Shown here piece after piece: positions 34,720 to 42,251 of a stretch of 55,968 nt of DNA. How positions within the stretch are numbered: the first letter of the stretch is position 1; the number at the start of each line of letters is the position of its first letter. The DNA is taken from positions 1-55,968 of the forward strand of contig CAJTYJ010000023.1 of assembly GCA_910583895.1 (NCBI GenBank), written 5' to 3'. The stretch is from an uncultured Lachnospiraceae bacterium (lineage in GTDB: Bacteria > Bacillota > Clostridia > Lachnospirales > Lachnospiraceae). The notes under the pieces are model-generated. The model was not told the DNA's origin, ran no database searches, and worked only from the letters and a program-made list of their open reading frames with translations. Both the position numbers and the translations under genes were made by a program.

Positions 34720-36576
34720 ATGCTGCTTCAAATCCAGGACGGCTCCTTAAGCGCCGGAAGCCAGACGCTTCTTTCCCACTTTCATTTTGAGATCCGCGGA
34801 CGTGAAAAAATAGCCCTGATCGGAAGCAACGGGGCCGGCAAGACCACTTTTCTCCGGCTTTTAGCCGGAGAACTTTCCCTTGACCGGGACGACAAACGCA
34901 CTTCTAAAGGCCTGGTCACCTCCCGGCGGATTACCGTCGGCTTTTTGAACCAGCAGCCCTTTACCGATCTTTCCATTACAGTAGAAGACCTTCTTCTGTC
35001 CGCCTGCCCCTGCAAAGACCCCTTTGACCGGGCACGTTTTGACTGGGAACAGGAATACGACCGGATCTTCACCGGCTTCGGTCTGAAAAAAGAAGACAAA
35101 AAAAAGCGGCTGGAACAGTTTTCCGGAGGAGAGCAGACCAAGATCGCCCTGATCCACCTGCTGCTCCAAAAGCCGGATCTTCTGCTTTTGGATGAACCAA
35201 CCAATCACCTGGATTTGGAAACGGTGGAATGGTTAGAGACTTACCTTCGCACCTGTGACTCTGCCGCTGTCATCGTCTCTCATGACCGTTTCTTTTTGGA
35301 TCAGGTGGTTGATACCGTATATGAGCTCTCCCATCATACTCTGACCCGCTATGCCGGCAACTACACCGCCCATCGGGCGCAAAAAGAAAAAAACAGAAGG
35401 CTTCAGGAAAAAGCCTATACCCGCCAGGCAGAAGAGATTCAGCGGCTGGAACAGCTCATTGAACGCTTTAAACACAAGCCAAAAAAAGCCGCCTTTGCCC
35501 GCTCCCGGAAAAAAATCTTAGAACGTATGCCCAGGGTGGAAAAACCGGCCGCACAGGATGCCCATCGCTTCACAGACGCCATCACGCCAAAGATCAGCGG
35601 CCCCAAATGGGTATGGCAGGCGGAACATCTGCAGATCGGCTATGACCAGGTGCTCACAGAACTGTCGCTGCGCATCCGCCGGGGACAAAAGATCGGCATC
35701 ATCGGCCCAAATGGTGCCGGAAAGACTGCCTTTTTGAAGACCGTAGCCGGATGTCTTCCGCCGCTCAAAGGTGCTTGTTCCCTCGGAGAACGGGTGGAAC
35801 TGGCTTACTATGACCAGATGACAGCCGGGGTCACTTCAGAAAAGACTGTAGCTGATCATTTTCATGACTGCTTTCCGGCTCTGACAGAAAAGGAAGTCCG
35901 CTCCCGTCTGGGCGCTTTTCTTTTCCCGGGAAAAGACGCTTCTAAACGAGTCAAAGACTTATCCGGCGGTGAGCGTTCCCGCCTGGTACTGGCAGAACTG
36001 TTTGAGTCCGGGCCAAATTTTTTCCTGCTGGATGAACCGACCAACCATATGGATCTTCCCGCCAGAGAGACCCTGGAGTCAGCGTTCCAGGCCTATACCG
36101 GGACGCTCCTTTTCGTCTCTCATGACCGCTATTTTCTCAGACAGGCTGCCCAGTCTCTTCTGATCTTTGAGGAGGACTCTGTCCACTATTATCCCTTCGG
36201 GTATGAACATTATGTAGCCCGCTGCAGGGACCAAAAGTCCTTCAAAGATCCCGCCGCCCGCATCCGGGCAGAAGAACAGGCCCTGGTTCTTGGTCTTCGA
36301 AGCGTACCAAGAGCCGAGCACCACCGTCTTCAGGAGATTTCCACCGAACAGGCTTACGAAGAGTGGCGATTCCAGGCCGTTTTGGAGCCGCTCTCAAAGA
36401 TTCGTCTGGAATTGGAGCATTGGGAGGAAGCAAAAGATCCTCTCCGGGAATGGGAAGATGATCTTTTTTGCAAAGAGCGCATGCAGGAGAAGGAAGCCCT
36501 GAACCAGCGCTATACCGCCTGCTGTCTTGCCTTTTATGACCTGTGGCTGGAATTTCATCCGGAGTCTTCTCTTTGA
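34720..36576 (+). CDS. ABC-F family ATP-binding protein
   Basis: The ATG at 34720 after AAAGGAGGAATC gives 618 residues with two ABC domains and no membrane segments. Walker A motifs are GSNGAGKTT and GPNGAGKTA, signatures FSGGEQTK and LSGGERSR, and Walker B/switch LLLDEPTNHLD...SHDRFF and LLDEPTNHMD...SHDRYF. The interdomain linker (about 200-300) is basic and helical, as in proteins that enter the ribosomal E site. A C-terminal extension of about 100 residues is Glu/Trp-rich and not of the usual Uup type. ABC-F proteins act in translation or protect the ribosome from antibiotics. Resistance cannot be deduced from sequence alone. Confidence 0.93.
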   Translation: MLLQIQDGSLSAGSQTLLSHFHFEIRGREKIALIGSNGAGKTTFLRLLAGELSLDRDDKRTSKGLVTSRRITVGFLNQQPFTDLSITVEDLLLSACPCKDPFDRARFDWEQEYDRIFTGFGLKKEDKKKRLEQFSGGEQTKIALIHLLLQKPDLLLLDEPTNHLDLETVEWLETYLRTCDSAAVIVSHDRFFLDQVVDTVYELSHHTLTRYAGNYTAHRAQKEKNRRLQEKAYTRQAEEIQRLEQLIERFKHKPKKAAFARSRKKILERMPRVEKPAAQDAHRFTDAITPKISGPKWVWQAEHLQIGYDQVLTELSLRIRRGQKIGIIGPNGAGKTAFLKTVAGCLPPLKGACSLGERVELAYYDQMTAGVTSEKTVADHFHDCFPALTEKEVRSRLGAFLFPGKDASKRVKDLSGGERSRLVLAELFESGPNFFLLDEPTNHMDLPARETLESAFQAYTGTLLFVSHDRYFLRQAAQSLLIFEEDSVHYYPFGYEHYVARCRDQKSFKDPAARIRAEEQALVLGLRSVPRAEHHRLQEISTEQAYEEWRFQAVLEPLSKIRLELEHWEEAKDPLREWEDDLFCKERMQEKEALNQRYTACCLAFYDLWLEFHPESSL

Positions 36577-36605
36577 CTGGTCCTTCTGTGCCTGCAGACC
36601 GGACA

Positions 36606-37022
36606 TCAGAACCGGTAGTACGCGTGCAGAAGTGCACCTGCCATTCGTCCGACGGCCATGGAAAGGATCAGCCAGGGCATCCCGGTCTTTAGACGGATCC
36701 GCCTGCTGAAGATCGGAACCGTATCCACGATCTCGGTCAGGGCCATCGACCAGGCACCTGTAAAGATGCCTGAGAATAGCCCGTAGGACACCACGCCCAC
36801 CATCCCAACCGGTAAGGAAAACCCATAAATGCTGAAAAGATTTCCCAGAATACCACCTACTGCTGCGGCGTCCTCGTAATATAAAATATATTTTGCCGTA
36901 TGGGTTTTTCCCGCAAAACGGGAGACCACTCCAAGGGCAATCAGAAAAGCAAACATTCCGCCTGCCACAGCGAATCCGCTGCTGAGGCCCACGACCCCCA
37001 GTATGATCTGTCTAATCCACAT
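36606..37022 (-). CDS. spoVAB: Stage V sporulation protein AB
   Basis: The start ATG at 37022 (MWIRQIILGVVGLSSG) has AAGGAG ten bases upstream and overlaps the end of spoVAA. This gives 138 residues. Hydrophobic segments cover most of the protein, and FAVAGGMFAFLIALGVVSRFAGKTHTA, ILYYEDAAAVGGILGNLFSIYGFSLP and YGLFSGIFTGAWSMALTEIVDTVPIFSRRI match the SpoVAB family. It is a membrane protein of the spoVA set used for dipicolinate handling in the forespore. It is last in the spoIIA-sigF-spoVAA-spoVAB run and convergent with the ABC-F gene. Confidence 0.95.
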   Translation of the reverse strand: MWIRQIILGVVGLSSGFAVAGGMFAFLIALGVVSRFAGKTHTAKYILYYEDAAAVGGILGNLFSIYGFSLPVGMVGVVSYGLFSGIFTGAWSMALTEIVDTVPIFSRRIRLKTGMPWLILSMAVGRMAGALLHAYYRF

Positions 37023-37638
37023 CAATATTTGTCTCCTTGCGATTGCATCCGTCAATCAATGTCGTATTTACGTCATTTTCATACTGCCGCATTTCCACTT
37101 CCATGGGTGTCGGGTCCTTGGTAATTCGTTTTCCTCCAAAATGGTTGTAGAATACCAGAATCCCCACTGCAATCCCGACAGAGTAGGACGCTTCCAGTAC
37201 CGTAAATCCGTCCGACGGCCGTCCCATCATCAGTTCATAGACCTGCTGAAACACCTGGGTCACACCCACATCGTTATTAAAGGTCATGATGGAAAAAGCA
37301 GATCCAATAAAGATTGTGATGCACAAAAGCACCACCTTCACGATACTAAACCGGTCTTTTGCATAGGCGGAAGACTCATAGTCAATGATAAAGTCTGCTT
37401 CCCCCAGATTCTGAATCTCCAGATCCGGATATACCTGATGGATCAGTTCAACTACTTTCAGAACAGAAAAAATATACCGGTTGCTCTTCTGAGGTTCAAT
37501 CTTCAGAAGTTTTATGGTCTTTAAGCGATTTTTTATCGAAGCGTTCGTACACTCCAGCTTCGCCACGTCACCCAGCCGCACGTCCATATGATCAATCTCA
37601 ATATTCTGGTCGATCTTCATATACAGAATGTCACTCAC
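37012..37638 (-). CDS. spoVAA: Stage V sporulation protein AA
   Basis: 208 residues starting at GTG (37638), with GGAGG nine bases upstream. The N-terminal soluble domain (about 1-100, MKIDQNIEIDHMDVRLGDVAKLECTN) is the SpoVAA-specific region. Two membrane segments follow at about 120-145 and 165-190. It lies 150 bases after sigF and overlaps spoVAB by 11 bases. The order sigF-spoVAA-spoVAB is the same as in Bacillus, but spoVAC and spoVAD are 7-9 kb away here. Confidence 0.95.
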   Translation of the reverse strand: MSDILYMKIDQNIEIDHMDVRLGDVAKLECTNASIKNRLKTIKLLKIEPQKSNRYIFSVLKVVELIHQVYPDLEIQNLGEADFIIDYESSAYAKDRFSIVKVVLLCITIFIGSAFSIMTFNNDVGVTQVFQQVYELMMGRPSDGFTVLEASYSVGIAVGILVFYNHFGGKRITKDPTPMEVEMRQYENDVNTTLIDGCNRKETNIDVD

Positions 37639-37788
37639 CTTGCCGTACCTCCGTCATCACTGGCAGCTGCTCCCATCCTTTGCAGCATCCAGTTCTGGTC
37701 TTATCATCTGCACTTTCTGCCTCTTTTATACATCCATGTCTTTGGTCCTGCACCATTCACGGCAAAAGAAAACAAAACGGCGCGGACA

Positions 37789-38514
37789 CTAACTTACCAG
37801 CTTCTCCCTCATCTGCTTTAAAATCCGCTTCTCCAGACGGCTTACCTGTACCTGCGATACCCCCAGCACTCTGGCCACTTCCAGCTGGGTTTTGTCCTGC
37901 ATATACCGCATGACGATCAGCTTTCGCTCCATATCCGGCAGTTCTCCCAACAGCTGTTCCAAAACCACCCTGTTTAAAAGGTGCTGCATCCCCCCTCCCT
38001 GATTCTGACTTTCCATCCGGTCCAGAAGACAAATCTCGCTTCCATCTTTCTGAGGGATTGTCTTGTAGATGGATTCCACCTCTGCCGTGGACTCCAAAGC
38101 CATGGCAATGTCCTCTTTTGTCAGCTCCGTGAGCACTGACAGCTCCTCCAAAGTAGGATCCTTCCCCGTCCGCTGCCGAAACTGCTCAGTCTCTTTTTTG
38201 ATCCGCCAACAGTTCTCTTTCAATGTCCGGCTGACTTTTACGATCCCGTCGTCCCGGAGAAAACGCTTAATCTCCCCGGCGATCATCGGCACTGCATAGG
38301 TGGAAAATTTCACTTCAAAAGATGTGTCAAATTTGTCGATCGCCTTGATCAGGCCCATAGCTCCGATCTGAAACAAATCCTCCATATCCGTTCCACGCCC
38401 GACAAAACGCTTTACAATGCTCCAGACCAGTCCCATATTCTCCTCTACTAATCGTTCTCTGGCTTCTTTATCCCCATGGTGTGACCGTTCAATCAGAACC
38501 ATCGTCTCTTCCAT
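37789..38514 (-). CDS. sigF: RNA polymerase sigma-F factor
   Basis: 241 residues with sigma70 regions 2 (VEENMGLVWSIVKRFVGRGTDMEDLFQIGAMGLIKAIDKFD), 3 and 4 (LTQLEVARVLGVSQVQVSRLEKRIL-like HTH at the C-terminus). It is the first forespore-specific sigma factor and is held inactive by SpoIIAB just upstream. It starts 8 bases after spoIIAB. Confidence 0.98.
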   Translation of the reverse strand: MEETMVLIERSHHGDKEARERLVEENMGLVWSIVKRFVGRGTDMEDLFQIGAMGLIKAIDKFDTSFEVKFSTYAVPMIAGEIKRFLRDDGIVKVSRTLKENCWRIKKETEQFRQRTGKDPTLEELSVLTELTKEDIAMALESTAEVESIYKTIPQKDGSEICLLDRMESQNQGGGMQHLLNRVVLEQLLGELPDMERKLIVMRYMQDKTQLEVARVLGVSQVQVSRLEKRILKQMREKLVS

Positions 38515-38522
38515 AACGATCC

Positions 38523-38969
38523 TTAAGCCTCCTGTCCTGCCGCTCCCCTGTGTATCTTTTTCCTCATGTAGACCGTCGTACCCACGCCTGGACTGGACTG
38601 CACCTCCACCTTGTCCATAAAAGCTTCCATAAACATAAATCCCATACCGGACCGTTCCAGCTCCGGCCGGCTGGTGTAGAGCGGCTCCATGGCCTGCTTC
38701 ACATCTTCGATGCCTACCCCCTCATCTGTGACCCACAGTTCTACCGTGTCTTCCAAAAGCACTGCTCTCACCACCACTGTATGTACCTCTTCCTCATCCG
38801 GATAGCCGTGGATAACAGCGTTGGTCACCGCTTCGGACACTGCAGTCCGGATATCTGCCACTTCTTCCAGCGTGGGATTCAGCTGGGTCACAAAAGCCGC
38901 CACCGCGACTCTTGCGAACCCTTCATTCTCTGATCTGCTGTCGAAAGCCAGCGTCATCTCATTTTTCAT
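38523..38969 (-). CDS. spoIIAB: Anti-sigma F factor SpoIIAB
   Basis: 148 residues with a GHKL-type ATPase/serine kinase fold. Motifs are AVSEAVTNAVIHGYP (N box), VTDEGVGIEDV (G1) and RSGMGFMFMEAFMD (G2). It binds sigma F and phosphorylates SpoIIAA. The start overlaps the spoIIAA stop as ATGA. Confidence 0.98.
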   Translation of the reverse strand: MKNEMTLAFDSRSENEGFARVAVAAFVTQLNPTLEEVADIRTAVSEAVTNAVIHGYPDEEEVHTVVVRAVLLEDTVELWVTDEGVGIEDVKQAMEPLYTSRPELERSGMGFMFMEAFMDKVEVQSSPGVGTTVYMRKKIHRGAAGQEA

Positions 38970-39283
38970 ATTGATTCCTCCCTCTCTAACTGCATAAATT
39001 TCTGAATCCCGGACAGGGATAAAATTCTCTGGATCTGGCGGTTCATATGGGTCAGACAGATCCTGCCGCCAAGCACTTTCATAATCTTATAGCGGCCAAT
39101 GAGCATCCCGATTCCCGCACTGTCCATAAAGGCAGTCCGGGAAAAGTCAAATTCCACCTCATCCACCGGTTTGCTTTTCACCGTCTGATCAATCCGGCAC
39201 CGGATTTCTTCCGTACGATGATGGTCCAGTTCCTCCGGCAGGCGGACCACCAGACGGTTCTCTTTTAATTCCAGCATGTCCAT
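38966..39283 (-). CDS. spoIIAA: Anti-anti-sigma F factor SpoIIAA
   Basis: The ATG at 39283 follows AAGGAGTGATTGC and gives 105 residues. The longer frame upstream runs into the terminator of the TPR gene. This is a STAS domain with the phosphorylated serine in FSRTAFMDSAGIGMLIGRYK. When dephosphorylated by SpoIIE it binds SpoIIAB and frees sigma F in the forespore. It opens the spoIIAA-spoIIAB-sigF operon. Only about 30 bases separate the start from the terminator hairpin upstream. Confidence 0.98.
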   Translation of the reverse strand: MDMLELKENRLVVRLPEELDHHRTEEIRCRIDQTVKSKPVDEVEFDFSRTAFMDSAGIGMLIGRYKIMKVLGGRICLTHMNRQIQRILSLSGIQKFMQLEREESI

Positions 39284-39314
39284 GCAATCACTCCTTTCCT
39301 TTTTCTGACACACC

Positions 39315-39346
39315 AAAAGGGCTGCCACATCATCATGTGACAGCCC
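39315..39346 (-). terminator. Terminator between the TPR gene and spoIIAA
   Basis: Minus strand: GGGCTGTCACAT-GATG-ATGTGGCAGCCC followed by TTTTGG. This is a 12-base stem with one wobble, 25 bases past the stop of the TPR gene. It lies so near the spoIIAA start that the sporulation promoter must overlap or precede it. Confidence 0.75.
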
Positions 39347-39370
39347 CTCTCTTCAGGGTTTTTCTTTTGT

Positions 39371-40747
39371 CTACTGAAGTCCCGCCAGAAACCGGGCTGC
39401 ATCTGACGCAGCTCTTGTGCCCGGCGACTCTTCTACCACTTTCTGATAGTATATCTTGGCATTCTCCGTATCTCCTGACTTATGATAAGACCGCGCCAGA
39501 AAATAAAGAGCATCTCTTTGTGTATTGTCCAGCTCATAGCATTTTCCAAGATTTTGTATGGACGTGACAAAATCTTCTGCCTGGTATGCAGCATACCCTG
39601 TACGGTACAGATCTGCAATAGCCTCTGTGCCCACCTGCTTGAACAGAGAATCATACATGACCTTCCCGTCCTCTGTGAGCGTTTCGCGGTCAATGGCCTC
39701 TAGCTGTTCCAGGGAAGCCGCCGGATTCTCTTCTGCATAAGACCGGTACGCTTTCAGAAGCTCTTCATGAGCCGCCAGCTTCTCCGCCGCGTCACTGGCC
39801 GCCTGGATGGCAGTCTCTGACTCGGCTTTTACCTCCTCCATCTCTGCCTGAAGGCTCTCAAGTGCCGCTGCTTTGGACTCCACCTGATCGCTGTAATCCG
39901 CCACCGCATCGTTTAACTCTGCACTTTTTCTCTGCTGCTGGGCAGGCAGAATCAGAAACCACATGACAGCCACACCGATGGCAATGCCGATGGCTACATT
40001 GATTACCGAATGAAGCCCGGTATTATCCTTCACTCCCACCGGCTGAATGATCGTCTCATTGCCGCTGACGTAGGCGATGGAATCCTTGCTGGTCTGAATC
40101 TCTTCCTTCGGTGCCTGTCTGTGGGATTTTTTCCCCTCCGCATCATCCAGCTCCTTCAGATACCGCAGGGTCCTTGTATTGGTGCGGTCGATATCCAGCA
40201 CCGCCTCAAGCTCCGACCTTGCCCGGCTGTAGTTGTCCGTCTTCATATAGAGCAGCGCCAGAAGCTCATGCCCTTTTAAAAGATTCCGGTTTGTAGACAG
40301 AATCTTCTTTAACTGGATAATGGCAAGGTCATAGCTGCCCTGGTCGCAGTAGAACAGAGACTGATTATATTTTTTGATCGTGGTATTGATCGCAGCAAGC
40401 CTTGCCGGATTCTTCTGTACTTCTTCAATATAGGCATCTGCCAGATTGTTCTCTTTCTGGAAGTTTTTGCTGATGATCCACTGGGACAGGGCTTCCACTA
40501 CTTCGCCCATCTCAAACTGAACAAGCCCCAGAAGATTACGGGCGTTGGTGTTCTTCTTGTTGATCTTCAGACTCTGCCTTAATGACTGAACCGCACCTGT
40601 CAGGTCCCGCACCCTTGCTTTTTCCAGCCCTTCATTGTAATACGCGTTGGAGATCTGGAGAAGTCTCCGATAACGTGAGACATCCGCCCCGCACTGATCA
40701 CAATAATCCGCTGCTGTCAGCTCTGCCCCGCAGTTAAAACATTTCAT
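39371..40747 (-). CDS. Zinc-ribbon, TPR and coiled-coil membrane protein
   Basis: The ATG at 40747 follows AAAAGGTGACTAT and gives 458 residues. A zinc ribbon is at the N-terminus (CFNCG...CDQCG). TPR units follow (about 30-200: AYYNEGLEKARVRDLTGAVQSL, NARNLLGLVQFEMGEVVEAL, YDLAIIQLKKILSTN, GHELLALLYMKTDNYSRARSELEAVL). A membrane helix lies at about 255-275 (VINVAIGIAIGVAVMWFLIL), then a coiled coil and further extracytoplasmic TPR units at the C-terminus. I do not know its role. It closes the T-box operon and sits directly before the spoIIA terminator. Confidence 0.85.
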   Translation of the reverse strand: MKCFNCGAELTAADYCDQCGADVSRYRRLLQISNAYYNEGLEKARVRDLTGAVQSLRQSLKINKKNTNARNLLGLVQFEMGEVVEALSQWIISKNFQKENNLADAYIEEVQKNPARLAAINTTIKKYNQSLFYCDQGSYDLAIIQLKKILSTNRNLLKGHELLALLYMKTDNYSRARSELEAVLDIDRTNTRTLRYLKELDDAEGKKSHRQAPKEEIQTSKDSIAYVSGNETIIQPVGVKDNTGLHSVINVAIGIAIGVAVMWFLILPAQQQRKSAELNDAVADYSDQVESKAAALESLQAEMEEVKAESETAIQAASDAAEKLAAHEELLKAYRSYAEENPAASLEQLEAIDRETLTEDGKVMYDSLFKQVGTEAIADLYRTGYAAYQAEDFVTSIQNLGKCYELDNTQRDALYFLARSYHKSGDTENAKIYYQKVVEESPGTRAASDAARFLAGLQ

Positions 40748-40808
40748 ATAGTCACCTTTTCTACTGATGCTCATAACGATTCCGGAAAATCACAGATGTG
40801 CCGAATCG

Positions 40809-40952
40809 TTACTGATGTTCCTTCATTTCCTTCAACATTTCATCCATCAGATCCGTTACGTCCGAAAGATTATTGTTATAGACGGTATCTTCTACCTGAT
40901 CAATCTCAAGACTCGGACGAAATTTCTTTAATTCTTCTTCAAAATCAAGCAT
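40809..40952 (-). CDS. Small acidic protein of 47 residues overlapping folC
   Basis: The ATG at 40952 follows AAGGAGCAAACAAT and lies within the last codons of folC, overlapping it by 8 bases. The product begins MLDFEEELKKFRPSLEID, has a middle DTVYNNNLSDVTDLMD and ends in a helix LKEMKEHQ. It is acidic and mostly helical, with no membrane segment. The good ribosome site, the coupled start and the position before the TPR gene support a real gene. I do not recognise the family. Confidence 0.65.
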   Translation of the reverse strand: MLDFEEELKKFRPSLEIDQVEDTVYNNNLSDVTDLMDEMLKEMKEHQ

Positions 40953-42246
40953 ATTGTTTGCTCCTTATGATACTTTTCAGGCTGCCCAACAGATACAAAG
41001 ACCCGACGCAGAATAAAATCCCGCCGTCCCTTCTTAAAAGGGCTGTCTCAAAGGCTTCCGGGATGGATGGATACGCCAGAACCGGACGGTCTGTATACTT
41101 TTGGAAAATATCGGAAAGCTCCTGTGCTGTCACCCGCCGGTCCGACTCCACCTCGGTCACCACCACGCTGTCAAAATCGATATGCGCACAGATGGTCCGG
41201 ATCATTCCTTCATAATCCTTTTCCTTTACGCAGGAAAACAAAAGGGTCACCTTTGCGTCCTGCTGAAGTCTTTTGGCAGTCTTGACGAATTCTTCCACGC
41301 CGGAGTCATTGTGAGCCCCGTCCAGGATTACTCCCGGCATCACGGTCTCCATCCTTCCTTCCCAGCGCATCCGCTCCATTCCTCTGTGGATATCTTCTTC
41401 TGTAAGTCCGATTTCCAGCACCTGAGCGGCAGTCACTGCCTGGCAGGCATTCATGACCTGATACTCCGCCACACTGGAGATGGACACATTCATAGGTAAA
41501 TAATACCCAGTATTCATTGAAAAATCAATCGTTTTCTGAGTGTTCATTAAAATTTTATACATATCCGGGCGGACAGCATAGGCTTTTGCATGCATGTCTG
41601 CGGCCTTTTCCCGGATCACAGCCTCCACATCGCTTCTGGTGCCATCGAAGACCACAGGGCATCCTTCTTTGATAATCCCTGCTTTCTCCCCGGCGATCTG
41701 CTCATACGTATCTCCCAGATATTCGGTATGCTCCAGGCTGATGGAGGTGATTACACTGACAAGCGGAGCTTCAATCACATTGGTCGCATCAAAGCGCCCC
41801 CCAAGGCCCGTCTCCAGCACCACATACTCCATACCGCTTTTGTCGAAGATATAGATCCCCATCAGAAACAAAAGTTCAAAAAAGGTCGGATGAGCAAAGG
41901 AATCCGGCTGCTCCTTTAAGAGACCTCGGACTGTGTCCATCACCGCCTCGAAGGCTTCCAGAAAAAATTCATCCGATACAGGCTTTTGGTTCAGCTGAAA
42001 GCGCTCATTGATCGTGACCAGATGAGGCGAGATGAAAAGTCCCGTCTGCTTTCCGGCCGTGGTCAGAATCGAAGAAAGGTAAGCGCATACCGATCCCTTG
42101 CCGTTGGATCCGGCCACATGGATCAGCTTCATGCGCCGCTCCGGATGTCCCATGGCGGCAAGCACTTTCCGGGTATTTTCAAGCGTGTTCTTTTTTGTGA
42201 ATCTGGGCGTATCATCAATATAGGCAACTGCTTCTTTGTAGTTCAT
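40945..42246 (-). CDS. folC: Folylpolyglutamate synthase / dihydrofolate synthase
   Basis: 433 residues, Mur ligase-like. Visible motifs are KLIHVAGSNGKGSVCAYLSSIL (P-loop), LFISPHLVTINERFQLN, the Mg/ATP region YVVLETGLGGRFDATN, and HTEYLGDTYEQIAGEKAGIIKEG with its lysine. The C-terminal domain has PGVILDGAHNDSGVEEF. It adds glutamate residues to folates. It lies 5 bases after valS, a common valS-folC pairing in Firmicutes. Confidence 0.97.
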   Translation of the reverse strand: MNYKEAVAYIDDTPRFTKKNTLENTRKVLAAMGHPERRMKLIHVAGSNGKGSVCAYLSSILTTAGKQTGLFISPHLVTINERFQLNQKPVSDEFFLEAFEAVMDTVRGLLKEQPDSFAHPTFFELLFLMGIYIFDKSGMEYVVLETGLGGRFDATNVIEAPLVSVITSISLEHTEYLGDTYEQIAGEKAGIIKEGCPVVFDGTRSDVEAVIREKAADMHAKAYAVRPDMYKILMNTQKTIDFSMNTGYYLPMNVSISSVAEYQVMNACQAVTAAQVLEIGLTEEDIHRGMERMRWEGRMETVMPGVILDGAHNDSGVEEFVKTAKRLQQDAKVTLLFSCVKEKDYEGMIRTICAHIDFDSVVVTEVESDRRVTAQELSDIFQKYTDRPVLAYPSIPEAFETALLRRDGGILFCVGSLYLLGSLKSIIRSKQYA

Positions 42247-42251
42247 CTGTT

